Both the position numbers and the translations under genes were made by a program. Below the pieces are notes generated by a model. That model did not search any database. It had not been told where the DNA came from and worked only from the letters and a program-made list of their open reading frames with translations. A stretch of DNA of 58,870 bases from Methanofastidiosum sp. (GTDB taxonomy: Archaea; Methanobacteriota_B; Thermococci; Methanofastidiosales; Methanofastidiosaceae): positions 1-58,870 of the forward strand of contig JAHKLW010000035.1 of NCBI GenBank assembly GCA_020854815.1, given 5' to 3'. This document shows positions 1-8,830 of this stretch, piece by piece. Position 1 is the first letter of the stretch. Each line of letters starts with the position of its first letter.

Positions 1-2114
1 AGGGCATACGATGATGTACCTGAGCGCGTATGGATCAATCCCCTTTTTGACCAGGCCATAAAGTATTTTTATCTAGGCCTAAATATAATCCCCCTTAGAG
101 AAAGGGACAAGATATCAATTATCCCCTGGAGAAGGTACCAAATTGAGAAGGTAGATATAAGGGATATAGACGGTTGGTGGAGCCAGTGGCCTAATGCAAA
201 CATTGGCATTGTCACAGGTTCAATCAGCAGGCTCTTGGTGTTGGATATTGACGGGGAAGAGGGGCGCCAATCACTAAAGATCGCTTCCAAGGATGCCACG
301 ATAAACACGCCAGTTGCAAGATCTAGCAGGGGTAAGCACTATTACTTTAGGGCCAATAGGATCTTTCGCACATGCGCCGGTATTCTTCCAGGCGTTGATG
401 TAAGATGCGAGGGAGGAATTATCGTTGCGCCTCCAAGCGTCCATCCCTCTGGCAGGGTCTACGAGTGGGAAAAGTCAATCTTTGGTAATGATTTAGAGGA
501 CACGCCTACCTGGCTATCCGAAATACTTTCTGAGAGAGAGGGTAAAGATAAGGCCAAAGAAGCTACAATCCCCTTGGGGAAAAGGAATTCCGAGCTTACA
601 AGGATATCTGGCATATTACGAAACAAGGGCCTTTCGCCAGAGGCCGTAAGGGACACGATATCAAGGATCAATCAAATACAGTGTGAGGAGCCTCTCGGCC
701 AGGGGGAAGTGGACAGGATAACGACAGACTTCCCGAAGAACACTTTTGCCATGACTGACCTTGGCAATTCTGAAAGATTGATCTACCACTATGGGGACGT
801 CATAAGGTACTGCCACCTCTGGAAGAAGTGGATAGTCTGGGATGGAAAAAGGTGGCTAAAGGATGATAGCGGGGCCATATACAGACTTGCCAAGGACACT
901 GTGCGGAGCATTAATGCAGAAGCTGCCATAGAGCAAGATTATTCCAGGAAGGGAGAGCTATCAAAGTGGGCCTTTCTCTCAGAAAGCTCCTACCGCATTG
1001 AAGCGCTTGTTAAGCTTACAACAAATGAGCTACCAATATCCCCAGATGATCTTGACAAGGACGTGTGGTTTCTGAATGTTGAAAACGGCATAATAGATCT
1101 TAGGACCGGCGAGTTCTCAGAAGACCACCTGAAAGAGAAGTTCATCACAAAGCTTGCCAATGTCAAATATGATCCAGATGCAAAATGCCCTATGTGGGAG
1201 AATTTCCTTCGTGAGATCTTCGAGGGAAACGAGGAGCTAATCGATTACATCCAGAAGGCCATCGGGTACAGCATGACATCTGATGACCGTGAGCAGGTCC
1301 TTTTCTTTCTCCACGGCCTGGGCCAGAACGGGAAGACCACATTTCTCAATATAATCATGACGATGCTGGGCGAGTATGCCAAGGATGCTGACCCATCCAC
1401 CTTCATGGACAAGAAGTTTGACGGAGGCCCTAAGAATGATGTTGCAAGACTAAAGGGCGCCAGGTTTGTAAGATCATCAGAGATAGCCGAAGGCAAATAC
1501 TTAGACGAGGACTTCATAAAGAGGGTGACTGGGCACGAAGGCCTCACCGCCAGATTTCTATACGGAGAGATATTTGACTTTGCCCCTAAGTTCAAACTAT
1601 GGATGATCTCAAACAACAAGCCAACTATCAGGGGGAGCGACTTTGCCATCTGGCGCAGGCTTATGACCATACCCTTCAACTACCGCATTCCAAACGACAA
1701 GAGGGATAAGACCCTAGAGGCAAAGCTTGACGAGGAGCTTCCAGGCATTTGAACTGGGCCATCGCTGGCTGCATGAAGTGGCTCTCAGAAGGATTGAATC
1801 CTCCAGAGATTGTTGTCCTCGCAAACACTGAATACAAGGACGAGATGGACCCATTGAAGGACTTTCTTGATGATGTCTGCAACGTAGGCGTTATAGCAAA
1901 GACTCCTGCAGGGGAGCTTTACGGCGCATACAGGACCTACTGCTACTGCATGAGGACTGAGACCATCTCTCAGCAGTCCTTTGGCAGGAGATTGTCCCAG
2001 CTTGGCCTTAAGAAATCAAGGGAGTTTGACGGCAGGTACTGGGAAGGCATAGAGATCAACAAGGCTAGGTTTGAGCTTTTGCAGAAGAGCTACAAGGGTG
2101 AGTTTCCTGCTTAG
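1..2114 (+). pseudogene. Prim-Pol / D5-type SF3 helicase, frameshifted, 5' end outside window
   Basis: This is a primase-helicase of plasmid or viral replication modules. The reading frame is open from base 1, so the start lies outside the window. The first ~170 codons carry Prim-Pol (archaeo-eukaryotic primase) motifs: VLDIDGEEG with its acidic pair, SSRGKHYYF with the catalytic His, and a GVDVRCEGG segment. A D5_N-like region follows, then an SF3 helicase with Walker A GLGQNGKTT near base 1320. The frame ends at 1750-1752 (TGA). The next frame (1749-2114) continues the family signature: expected ELPGILNWAI is split between ELPGI and NWAIAGC. One extra T in the ATTTGA run at 1747-1752 would restore the gene. 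So it is either a recently broken gene or a one-base sequencing error. Base composition is visibly richer in G+C than the genes beyond 3.5 kb, which supports foreign origin. Confidence 0.85.
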
Positions 2115-2119
2115 TTTTT

Positions 2120-2222
2120 ATGACGCTATGACGGTTATGACGCTTTTTTCCTTTAAAACTTATAATAAGGAAATTTACTTTAAAAGTTTAGTAAATTGGC
2201 ATAATACCGTCATAAGCGTCAT
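2120..2222. repeat. Inverted repeat with TGACG(C/G) repeats after the replication gene
   Basis: The left arm (2120-2143) holds three TATGACG/TGACGC units. The right arm, TACCGTCATAAGCGTCAT at 2205-2222, is its near-perfect reverse complement, differing by a single missing T. The ~60 bases between are A+T-rich. Iterated short repeats flanking an A+T-rich stretch next to a primase-helicase could be a replication origin (iterons) or a regulator site. The sequence shows only the repeat; function is inference. Confidence 0.55.
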
Positions 2223-2327
2223 GGAAGAGGGAAAGGTGAGAGAATAACAAGAAATCTCATCGAGTACAGGGCGTATGTAGGGGATGATGAGCTGCCATGC
2301 GTTAGATTAGTCTATGGATACACACTC

Positions 2328-2612
2328 ATGGAGGCTGACAAAGGAGAAACTATAGAGAATATTCTAGGTGAGAAGGGGGGGTATGCGATCTTAGAATACG
2401 GCGAAGATCCATGCTGGAACTATGAGTTCGTGCTGTATGTCTCCGACAGCCTCTCAATTCTAAGGCCAATATTTGATCTGCTCTGTATTGAATGTGATAA
2501 GGATCTAACTAGATCAATGGCATATACCAACTTCCTGATTCTATATTTGTGGAAGAGCAAGGAGATTAATGATATTGACAATAAAGGCGAGCATAAATTC
2601 AGAAATCAATAA
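2328..2612 (+). CDS. Hypothetical protein of the integrated element
   Basis: A 94-residue acidic protein I do not recognise. The frame is open upstream to 2205, but the first standard start is ATG 2328 and it has no convincing ribosome site. The upstream part of the frame (2244-2327) also reads like protein, so the gene may have lost its true 5' end or use a non-standard start. There is no signal peptide, membrane segment or metal motif; the only cysteines are one near residue 28 and one near residue 54. It lies between the broken primase-helicase gene and a minus-strand exported protein, inside the G+C-richer left end, and is probably cargo or debris of that element. Confidence 0.4.
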   Translation: MEADKGETIENILGEKGGYAILEYGEDPCWNYEFVLYVSDSLSILRPIFDLLCIECDKDLTRSMAYTNFLILYLWKSKEINDIDNKGEHKFRNQ

Positions 2613-2639
2613 GAAAAGAATAGAAAAGAAAAAAAATGA

Positions 2640-3107
2640 TTATTTGTTTTTGTTCTTTTCAAGTATCTTCAAGAACTGGTGCATTGGGTATTCCTTTGGT
2701 ATTACTGTCAAATTAAGTTTATTCCCATTGCAATCAAAAGTTGCACCTACTGTTCCTGGTCTTAAGGCCCTAAGCGTATATACAATAGTTATTGTACAAT
2801 CTGAGACCTCTATATGTTCAAAATCAAAATCTAAAAGTTCAAAGTAATCACAATCAATATTAGCAATATTAAAAAAGCCACACACTTGGTTTTCTACTTT
2901 TACTGTTATTATGTCTCCCGCCTGTACTGCTGTAGGGCCATAAATCTTACAGGATTCTGGATCTGAACAAGAGTCAAGACAGGCAATCATAATGTTAATT
3001 TCTTCCCCCGGTCCACATATAGGTAACGGTGGCGCCATGATGGCCCCAATTCCAAAAGTGCTTCCAACAAATAACAAGCTTATCAGAACAGCTATTATCT
3101 TTTTCAT
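2640..3107 (-). CDS. Small exported cysteine-rich beta protein
   Basis: The 155 residues begin with a clear signal peptide (MKKIIAVLISLLFVGSTFG), and the mature part holds about nine cysteines. It reads as a beta-sandwich domain: short alternating beta stretches and a TLRALRPGTVGATF strand typical of Ig-like or BACON-like folds. The C-terminal tail, PKEYPMHQFLKILEKNKNK, matches the tail of the broken gene at 35405-35703, PKSLPMLKFMKMLGLYKEK, so the two are paralogues. It is the first gene 3' of tRNA-Leu(TAA) on the same strand, 323 bases away. Location outside the cell or on its surface is inferred from the signal peptide. No function is assigned. Confidence 0.65.
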   Translation of the reverse strand: MKKIIAVLISLLFVGSTFGIGAIMAPPLPICGPGEEINIMIACLDSCSDPESCKIYGPTAVQAGDIITVKVENQVCGFFNIANIDCDYFELLDFDFEHIEVSDCTITIVYTLRALRPGTVGATFDCNGNKLNLTVIPKEYPMHQFLKILEKNKNK

Positions 3108-3430
3108 AATGTCACCATTATAATTATATAATATGAATTTTTATTCTTTTTAAGTTTTTGTCTAACTCGATTAAGGCGTTTGCCCTAAATTCAGAATTCT
3201 GGGCATGCCTTTTGATTTTATCCTATCACTAACCCTAATTATAAGGCCAGATTCGTTAAGTATTTATCTCAAATGGTGTATTTTCCTTAAGGCACTTATA
3301 CAAACATCCGGTGACTTAAGGCCTAAAAATAATAAAAAACTAAAAATTAAATAAATATCTAAAAACCAATCAATAAATATAAAATAACAATATATTTAAA
3401 TTAAAATATGTAACAAATAAATAGAAATGA
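3108..3430. other. Long intergenic stretch with an imperfect hairpin
   Basis: There is no gene in these 323 bases. A+T-rich TATA-like sequence at 3120-3132 would suit the minus-strand gene ending at 2640. At 3175-3209 there is an imperfect hairpin: GGC-GTT-TGCCC, a 15-base loop containing the palindrome AGAATTCT, then GGGCA-T-GCC. TTAAGGC occurs at 3171, 3287 and 3316, and ATAAGGC at 3241, without regular spacing. The stretch lies just 3' of tRNA-Leu, where integrated elements normally place their attachment site. No second copy of the tRNA end is seen in the window. Confidence 0.45.
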
Positions 3431-3515
3431 TGCGGGGGAAGGGATTCGAACCCTCGAAGACCTGCGTCACCGGATCTTAAGTCCGGCGCCTTAGACCATG
3501 CTCGGCAACCCCCGC
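3431..3515 (-). tRNA. tRNA-Leu (anticodon TAA)
   Basis: Class II tRNA. The acceptor arms GCGGGGG/CCCCCGC pair fully, the anticodon loop CTTAAGA sits between CCGGA and TCCGG, and there is a long variable arm and a GGTTCGAAT T-loop. The encoded discriminator is A; CCA is not encoded. No intron is visible. Its 3' end faces the G+C-rich element at 1-2.6 kb, so this tRNA is the probable integration target. Confidence 0.93.
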
Positions 3516-3548
3516 CTAGAAAAATATCCAAGCCTATCTCTTATAAAA

Positions 3549-4142
3549 TTACCTGATAATATAAATCTTTAGGCAGTTTGTGTTGACACACTTGTAGCCG
3601 TCTCTTATTTTACCATCTTTGTCATTGACCGTAACTCTTCTTATCACAGATCCACAAATTTTGCAATTTCTTTCTCCAAAGGTTATATAATCGTATTCCT
3701 CGTCCTCTTCTTTATCCTCGAACTCGATATCTGCATCTGATATTTCTCTGTTTATTATATCCAACTCTCTTTCTAACTTTGTATCCTTGATTTCAGGTAA
3801 ATGTTTTACACCCATTTCATCCTCTGGTTTCAAACTAAAAATTTTGGCAAGTGATGAAAAAGTTGCATAGTTATTGTATTCTATGACCATATAAGATCCA
3901 TCTGGGGCGCTATCAAATGACAGTATTGCATAATCCGCTTCAATCTCATTTCTAAAGTAATCCTTGATTTTTTTAATAAATGATCCATCATTTCCTTTTA
4001 AATCCTCATTTAACAGAAGATCTTCATTGATGTATATTTCCCTACCGGCAGTATAATACTCAATATCTGCCTTATTTAAGGCTGTGACTATCTTCTTTAT
4101 TCCTTCTTCAACTGTATAAGGCAGAGCTTCAACTTTTCTCAT
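3549..4142 (-). CDS. Uncharacterised protein with C-terminal zinc ribbon
   Basis: A 197-residue cytoplasmic protein I do not recognise. Residues ~1-110 look like a compact alpha/beta domain. An acidic linker (FEDKEEDEEYDY) follows, and the C-terminal ~40 residues hold a zinc-ribbon pattern, CKICG at about 163 and CVNTNC at about 188. Zinc ribbons of this kind usually bind nucleic acid or a protein partner. The start ATG at 4142 follows GGTAGT. It is the first gene beyond tRNA-Leu and outside the G+C-rich element, with composition like the rest of the window. The convergent spacing gives no functional hint; a Nudix gene lies upstream on the same strand. Confidence 0.6.
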   Translation of the reverse strand: MRKVEALPYTVEEGIKKIVTALNKADIEYYTAGREIYINEDLLLNEDLKGNDGSFIKKIKDYFRNEIEADYAILSFDSAPDGSYMVIEYNNYATFSSLAKIFSLKPEDEMGVKHLPEIKDTKLERELDIINREISDADIEFEDKEEDEEYDYITFGERNCKICGSVIRRVTVNDKDGKIRDGYKCVNTNCLKIYIIR

Positions 4143-4175
4143 AATGATACTACCATTTATTAGAATTTAAGGTTT

Positions 4176-4601
4176 TCAATCATTTTGTTCTACATCGGAA
4201 TTTTCAATAAGATCAAATAAGGTCTTTTTAAGATTTTTAACAGTGTCATAATTTTCTATTTCTTTTGGATATATCCATGCAAACGTGTCATGTTCCCAAT
4301 CTATTTTTATTTCATCCCCTTTGAATAAGAAAAGGAATGGGTTAATTGACCATATGGTGTTGTTTGTACTATCGATTACATCAAAAGGTATCCCGATTTT
4401 AAGAAGTTCCAAATAGGTACTACCAACACCTGTTTCCTCTTGTATTTCTCTCAAAGCAGCTTCAAGGCTATTTTCATCTTCAATAAAACCAGAAATACCT
4501 GCCCATTTACCCCTAAAAGTGCCAACTTTGTCACTTCTTTTTAGAATAAGGATTTTGTTATCTTTAAATAAAAATGAAGTAACAATTTCTTTTCTCTTCA
4601 T
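4176..4601 (-). CDS. Nudix hydrolase
   Basis: The 141 residues cover a single Nudix domain. The Nudix box at residues 38-60 (GX5EX7REUXEEXGU) is intact, including REIQEETGV with all catalytic glutamates. Nudix enzymes cleave nucleoside diphosphates linked to another group; the substrate (oxidised dNTP, ADP-sugar, cap-like) cannot be read from this sequence. An ILKRSDKVGTFRGKWAGISG strand precedes the box, a layout common to MutT/ADP-ribose-pyrophosphatase-like members. It lies 33 bases upstream of the zinc-ribbon gene on the same strand and may share its transcript. Confidence 0.85.
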   Translation of the reverse strand: MKRKEIVTSFLFKDNKILILKRSDKVGTFRGKWAGISGFIEDENSLEAALREIQEETGVGSTYLELLKIGIPFDVIDSTNNTIWSINPFLFLFKGDEIKIDWEHDTFAWIYPKEIENYDTVKNLKKTLFDLIENSDVEQND

Positions 4602-4662
4602 AAAAGAAATAAATAAAGTATATTAAAAAAAGTATCTAAATAACTGGGGCAAAAGAATGAAT

Positions 4663-4764
4663 TTATTGCTTTCTAGCCTTTCTTTTCATTCTTCTCATTT
4701 TCTTCTTAACGTGTCTCCAGCGCATTCTGCCTTTCTTTTTCCATTTTCGTGGCCTTTTGCCCAT
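4663..4764 (-). CDS. rpl41e: Ribosomal protein eL41
   Basis: A 33-residue, extremely basic peptide that starts MGKRPRKWKKKGRMRW and continues with an almost uninterrupted Arg/Lys helix. This matches archaeal L41e, the smallest ribosomal protein, which bridges the two subunits. The start ATG 4764 follows GAGGGATATA at good spacing. It lies 17 bases after the Alba gene and is probably cotranscribed with it. It is short enough to be missed by automatic gene finders. Confidence 0.85.
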   Translation of the reverse strand: MGKRPRKWKKKGRMRWRHVKKKMRRMKRKARKQ

Positions 4765-4781
4765 TATATCCCTCAAGGAAT

Positions 4782-5027
4782 TTATTTTTTCATTGTTATT
4801 TCGATAGTACTTACTGCTCTCTGTTCGACTTGCTCAGTCCCAATCTTTATATCGGTAATTTTTGCATCAGGAATGAATCTGCTTTTTACTATTTCTGCAG
4901 TGTCTACAGCAGTAGATATACTTCTTCCCCTAGCTTTTATGGTTATCTCATTCTCACCGGCATTAAACCCGGTGACTATAGCAAGAACATACGCCATTGC
5001 TTTTTTCTTTCCTACGAGTACATCCAT
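4782..5027 (-). CDS. albA: DNA/RNA-binding protein Alba
   Basis: An 81-residue chromatin and RNA-binding protein, normally a dimer that coats DNA. The Alba signature is complete: [11 protein letters not shown] near the N terminus with the DNA-contacting lysines, then [18 protein letters not shown], then DIKIGTEQV and a closing STIEITM strand. I chose ATG 5027 because GAGGG lies five bases upstream and the family begins only a few residues before GKK. An in-frame TTG at 5051 would add eight residues. A strong TATA box lies about 70 bases upstream. It is followed by eL41, probably in one transcript. Confidence 0.93.
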   Translation of the reverse strand: MDVLVGKKKAMAYVLAIVTGFNAGENEITIKARGRSISTAVDTAEIVKSRFIPDAKITDIKIGTEQVEQRAVSTIEITMKK

Positions 5028-5090
5028 AATATCCCTCAAATCATTGTTCAATGTAAAACGCTAGAGAACTAGCATGAAAAAGTTTCGTTG

Positions 5091-5110
5091 CCTATTTATA
5101 TACTTTTTGG
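5091..5110 (-). promoter_or_regulatory. Strong BRE/TATA promoter of albA-rpl41e
   Basis: On the minus strand this reads AAAAAG-TATATAAATAGG, an A-rich BRE followed by a near-ideal archaeal TATA box. It is the best-looking promoter in the window, fitting a highly expressed chromatin protein. The transcription start is expected about 25 bases downstream (near 5070). Confidence 0.75.
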
Positions 5111-5182
5111 TTAATTTCGCAATTACCTTAAAAATAAGTATTTCTAAAGTAATTATAAATTATTTATCAAATATGCATATCT

Positions 5183-6022
5183 TTATATTTCCGATACGAC
5201 TACATTGATATTTTCCTGATCAAGTAATATACCTCTCCAAAATACTTTAGTGTTTATAGAAAATCTGGTCTGATAACTGCCAGGTGAAACTTTTGATTTA
5301 AGTAAAAAAGATTTTGATATTCTTTTATTTGCTGGAAGCGGGTCTTGAAAAATGAATTTGTAACCACCATATATCCTCTCAGAAGGATACTTATCGACAG
5401 ATTCGATTTCTAAATCGGGATAATCGCATACGAATTCTATCCAGTAATCTCCTTCTTTGAAAATTTGATCAGATTCAATCTCTATCATTAAAAGTCCATT
5501 TTGACCATCCTTTAGTGATAACTCTGTCTTTAGAATTCCCCCAAGATCTATTCTCTTAATATCAAATTTTGGCCTGTATACCTGAACAGTTGTTTTCACT
5601 GTTACTTCATTCATTTGAGTGCCTTCATAATTCTTGTATTTAATCTTAAATTCAAGTGGTATATTTTTTCTTGTTTCAGATAATTTTAGGACTTCTTTTT
5701 CTGCAACAACTTTAAACTTTATAACAGAAGTTTTGCCTTTCTCCAATAATAATGGTGGCTCAGCCTCTAGAATAACAGTAAAAGGTGATACCTCTTCAAC
5801 TTCTATTTCTATAGCATTGCTCTTCCCTTTATTTTGTAAAGTTAGAATACCTATTTCTTCGTTTGTTATGAGCATATTAGATGTTAAAACATCAACACTT
5901 CCTGATATTTTAGGATTTTCTTTGAAATTAAAGATAGTGTCTTGGCCCAAATATAGTATCCCAACTATCAAAACTACTGCAATTACTATGAATATCCACT
6001 TTTTATTGATATTCATAAACAT
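5183..6022 (-). CDS. Membrane-anchored extracytoplasmic beta-domain protein
   Basis: 279 residues. An N-terminal membrane anchor (KKWIFIVIAVVLIVGILYL, ~8-26) is followed by an all-beta exported part. The segments LTLQNKGKSNAIEIEVEEVSP and the later FKIKYKNYEG/TTVQVYRPKF resemble the repeated CARDB/NEW3-type Ig-like domains of archaeal surface proteins. There are about two such domains and no catalytic motif. The start could be ATG 6022 or the in-frame ATG 6016. It is divergent from the RPA gene and is not obviously part of an operon. Function unknown; a surface or cell-wall scaffold role is a guess. Confidence 0.55.
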   Translation of the reverse strand: MFMNINKKWIFIVIAVVLIVGILYLGQDTIFNFKENPKISGSVDVLTSNMLITNEEIGILTLQNKGKSNAIEIEVEEVSPFTVILEAEPPLLLEKGKTSVIKFKVVAEKEVLKLSETRKNIPLEFKIKYKNYEGTQMNEVTVKTTVQVYRPKFDIKRIDLGGILKTELSLKDGQNGLLMIEIESDQIFKEGDYWIEFVCDYPDLEIESVDKYPSERIYGGYKFIFQDPLPANKRISKSFLLKSKVSPGSYQTRFSINTKVFWRGILLDQENINVVVSEI

Positions 6023-6124
6023 CGTAACCCATTATAGTTTAAAAGTTTATCTTATAAAATTGTTTATTTATAATTTCCAGTTTTCGGTATTTGAAATTAT
6101 ATTCTTAGTTATCTATAAACGTAC

Positions 6125-6140
6125 CCCAAATTTTATAAAC
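6125..6140 (+). promoter_or_regulatory. TATA promoter of the rpa-radA-FKBP operon
   Basis: CCCAAATTTTATAAAC lies ~30-44 bases before the RPA start, giving a short leader. A GGTGTC ribosome site precedes ATG 6169. Confidence 0.55.
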
Positions 6141-6168
6141 ACTAAAAAATTAATCTCTCTGGTGTCTT

Positions 6169-7875
6169 ATGACAGCGGAAGCGCTTTATGAAAGATTATT
6201 AGAAACAATTTCTGAAGATGAACTAAAAGAAAGAATTGATAAAAAAATTCAATCTGTCGGTGGACTTTTATCAGAAGAAGGGGCGTTACTCTTAATAGCC
6301 GGTGAATTAGGGGTAACTTATGAAGAAATTCCTAAAGAAAAAAAACACTTTTTTATCTCAGATATTAATGAAGGGATGCAACACGTAGATATCAGTGGCA
6401 GAATAATGAGAATTTTTGATGTCAATACTTTCCAGAGAAAGACTGGTACAGAAGGAAGAGTTCAGAATATTGTAATTGCAGATAAAACTGGGAGCATTAG
6501 GATTGTTTTTTGGGATGATCAGATAGATAAGCTTAAGCAATTTAAGAGAGGCGACGTTGTTACAGTTAGAAATGGTTATTTAAGAAAAGGACTTAACAAT
6601 GAGTTTGAGATTAGCCTTGGAAAAGACGGAGTTATTTCTAGCGGTCAAGATAGTCCAGATTACCCTCCCATAAATTATGTTAAAATTAAAATCAGAGACA
6701 TTGAAGACAAGATGAGTAACATAGATGTTACTGGCAGAGTTTCTGCAATCTTTGGCATAAAGGAATTTGCTAAAAAAGATGGGTCTGTTGGAAAAGTTGG
6801 TAACTTCATGATCATGGACGACACAGGAGAAATAAGAGTTACTCTATGGGATAAAAAAGCAGAATTACTAAATACTCTTTTCAAAAATGATATTATTACT
6901 ATTGAAAATGCATATTCCAAGATGGGATTAAATTCTGTTGAAATTAATCTTGGTTTTTCATCTAATGTTGTGCATGAAAAGACTGAAAGAGAAGATATCC
7001 CAAAATCAGAATCTTCGACAGTTTCTATATCTGATCTTAAAGAAAATATGAGAGGTATCACTATAGAGGGATACGTAAAAGAGGTATATGATACAAGAAC
7101 ATTTACGAGAGAAAGTGGAACAGGAAAAGTTGGTAGATTTTTATTAAGTGACAATTCTCATGAACTTAAAGTAGTGTTATGGGACGATAAAGCGGAATTA
7201 TTGACAACTTTAGTGCCCGGTATTAAAATAAGAATTGAATCTTGTAACATAAGATTTAATAATGGTCTTGAAGCCCATCTTGGACTCGGTTCAAGAATAC
7301 AATCTTTTGATAATGAAGAGAAAATAGATGAAAAGAAAATAGCCGATCACAGTTTATCCGACGATGTTAATGTTTTAGCAAGAGTCGATGGCATTGAAGG
7401 TGATTTCTTAGTCATTATCGATGAGTCTGGTAGCGTCCCTCTTTCTTTGGGCCAAATAACAAATAAGAATTTTAATATTGGCGATTCTGTCAAAGTGATT
7501 GGAAAACTTGAAAAAGATTCAGATGTCTTGTTTATTAAAGCAACTTCTATTGAAAAGGGAGAATATAGTATTCCAAGCCTTGAATCTATTAAAAATCCCC
7601 CTTCCAAAACAATAGATGAATTATCAAATAATGATTATTGTATAATTACTCCTTTGATAAAACATATTGTTAGTGAAGAAAATAACTATATTGTTATTTG
7701 TGATGACGGTTATGGCAGTATTAGAGGTAAGATTAAAAAGGAAGTACAACCTTGGAAGGAATACGATATTAAAGCTAGAATTTATGAGAATAATAACTTG
7801 AAAGAGTTTTATGGGTATGATATTAAAGAGATAAACCCTGTTTCCAAGGCTAAAGATATCTTTGTGGTGATTTAA
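6169..7875 (+). CDS. rpa: Replication protein A, multi-OB-fold single-stranded DNA-binding protein
   Basis: 568 residues. It binds single-stranded DNA in replication, repair and recombination. Three tandem OB folds are visible as repeated blocks, each opening with a (I)(S/R)D(I/L) segment, an IxGR/IEGYV strand and a xVxxFxxxDxTGxIRxxxWD signature. They sit at about residues 60-160, 165-270 and 285-385. A fourth, more diverged OB-like part follows (~390-560). The N-terminal ~55 residues are helical, as in archaeal RPA41/RPA1. I see no C-terminal zinc finger, unlike some euryarchaeal RPAs. The stop codon overlaps the radA start by one base, so RPA and RadA are translationally coupled, fitting their joint action on ssDNA. 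Confidence 0.9.
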   Translation: MTAEALYERLLETISEDELKERIDKKIQSVGGLLSEEGALLLIAGELGVTYEEIPKEKKHFFISDINEGMQHVDISGRIMRIFDVNTFQRKTGTEGRVQNIVIADKTGSIRIVFWDDQIDKLKQFKRGDVVTVRNGYLRKGLNNEFEISLGKDGVISSGQDSPDYPPINYVKIKIRDIEDKMSNIDVTGRVSAIFGIKEFAKKDGSVGKVGNFMIMDDTGEIRVTLWDKKAELLNTLFKNDIITIENAYSKMGLNSVEINLGFSSNVVHEKTEREDIPKSESSTVSISDLKENMRGITIEGYVKEVYDTRTFTRESGTGKVGRFLLSDNSHELKVVLWDDKAELLTTLVPGIKIRIESCNIRFNNGLEAHLGLGSRIQSFDNEEKIDEKKIADHSLSDDVNVLARVDGIEGDFLVIIDESGSVPLSLGQITNKNFNIGDSVKVIGKLEKDSDVLFIKATSIEKGEYSIPSLESIKNPPSKTIDELSNNDYCIITPLIKHIVSEENNYIVICDDGYGSIRGKIKKEVQPWKEYDIKARIYENNNLKEFYGYDIKEINPVSKAKDIFVVI

Positions 7876-8822
7876 TGGAAAAAATAAAAGATCTGGAAGA
7901 CCTTCCAGGTATAGGGCCTAAAACTGCAGAAAAGTTAAAAGAGGCCGGATTTAGAACTGTAGAATCAATAGCTGTAGCTTCACCAAAAGAATTATTTGAA
8001 ATTGCAGAAATTGGTGAAAGCTCTGCATCCAAGATAATCGAAGCTGCCAGAGAAGCCGCCGATGTAGGTGGATTTTTTACAGCAAATGAACTTTTAGAAA
8101 AACGTAAATTTATTGGAAGAATAACTTCAGGTAGTAAAAGATTAGATGAACTCATAGCCGGTGGATTTGAGTCACAATCAATAATCGAAGCTTTTGGAGA
8201 ATTTGGCTCAGGTAAAAGTCAGATTGGACACCAACTTTGTGTAAATGTACAATTACCAATTGAAAAAGGCGGTCTTGACGCCGGTGCTATATTCATAGAT
8301 ACAGAAAGTACATTTAGACCTGAAAGGATTATACAGATGGCAAAAGGAGTTGGGCTTGACCCTACTGAAGTTCTGAATAAGATTAGGGTGGCTAGAGCAT
8401 TTAATTCAGATCATCAAATGTTACTTACTGAAAAAACAGTAGAATTGATAGAAGCAGAAAAAATAAAGTTGTTAGTTATAGATTCTCTAACTTCTTCATT
8501 TAGGTCAGAGTATGTTGGAAGAGGAACTCTGGCTGAAAGACAGCAGAAACTCGCAAGACATTTGAGAACTTTACACAATATCGCATCTAACCAAGATGTT
8601 TGTGTTTTTGTTACAAATCAAGTTTCTGCAAAACCTGATGCTTTTTTTGGAGACCCAACAAGACCTATTGGAGGGCATATACTTGGGCACTCATCTACAA
8701 TTAGACTATATCTAAGAAAAGCAAAAGGTGGGCAAAGGATAGCAAGACTCGTAGATTCTCCAAATTTGCCGGAGGGCGAAGCAATATTCTTTGTAACTGA
8801 AAATGGAATCGAAGACAAATAG
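7875..8822 (+). CDS. radA: DNA repair and recombination protein RadA
   Basis: 315 residues, close to the usual euryarchaeal length. This is the recombinase that forms filaments on ssDNA and performs strand exchange. The N-terminal helix-hairpin-helix ([12 protein letters not shown], ~10-22) is followed by the RecA core: Walker [10 protein letters not shown] at 108-116, Walker B LLVIDSL, the L1/L2 loop region and the [17 protein letters not shown] segment typical of RadA. There is no intein. It overlaps the RPA gene by one base, and the FKBP gene follows after 8 bases. Confidence 0.96.
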   Translation: MEKIKDLEDLPGIGPKTAEKLKEAGFRTVESIAVASPKELFEIAEIGESSASKIIEAAREAADVGGFFTANELLEKRKFIGRITSGSKRLDELIAGGFESQSIIEAFGEFGSGKSQIGHQLCVNVQLPIEKGGLDAGAIFIDTESTFRPERIIQMAKGVGLDPTEVLNKIRVARAFNSDHQMLLTEKTVELIEAEKIKLLVIDSLTSSFRSEYVGRGTLAERQQKLARHLRTLHNIASNQDVCVFVTNQVSAKPDAFFGDPTRPIGGHILGHSSTIRLYLRKAKGGQRIARLVDSPNLPEGEAIFFVTENGIEDK

Positions 8823-8830
8823 GTGATTCA

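Noticed and set aside
1245-1679. Long antisense frame inside the primase-helicase gene
   Set aside because: It mirrors the Walker A region on the opposite strand; no start signal, no family resemblance.
3171-3322. TTAAGGC direct repeats as a CRISPR or attachment array
   Set aside because: Seven-base units with irregular spacing (116 and 29 bases); compatible with chance in A+T-rich DNA.
5027-5051. TTG 5051 as the start of Alba
   Set aside because: ATG 5027 has a GAGGG ribosome site and matches the family N terminus.
4657-5072. Plus-strand frames opposite eL41 and Alba
   Set aside because: Phe/Ser-rich shadow translations of two clear minus-strand genes.
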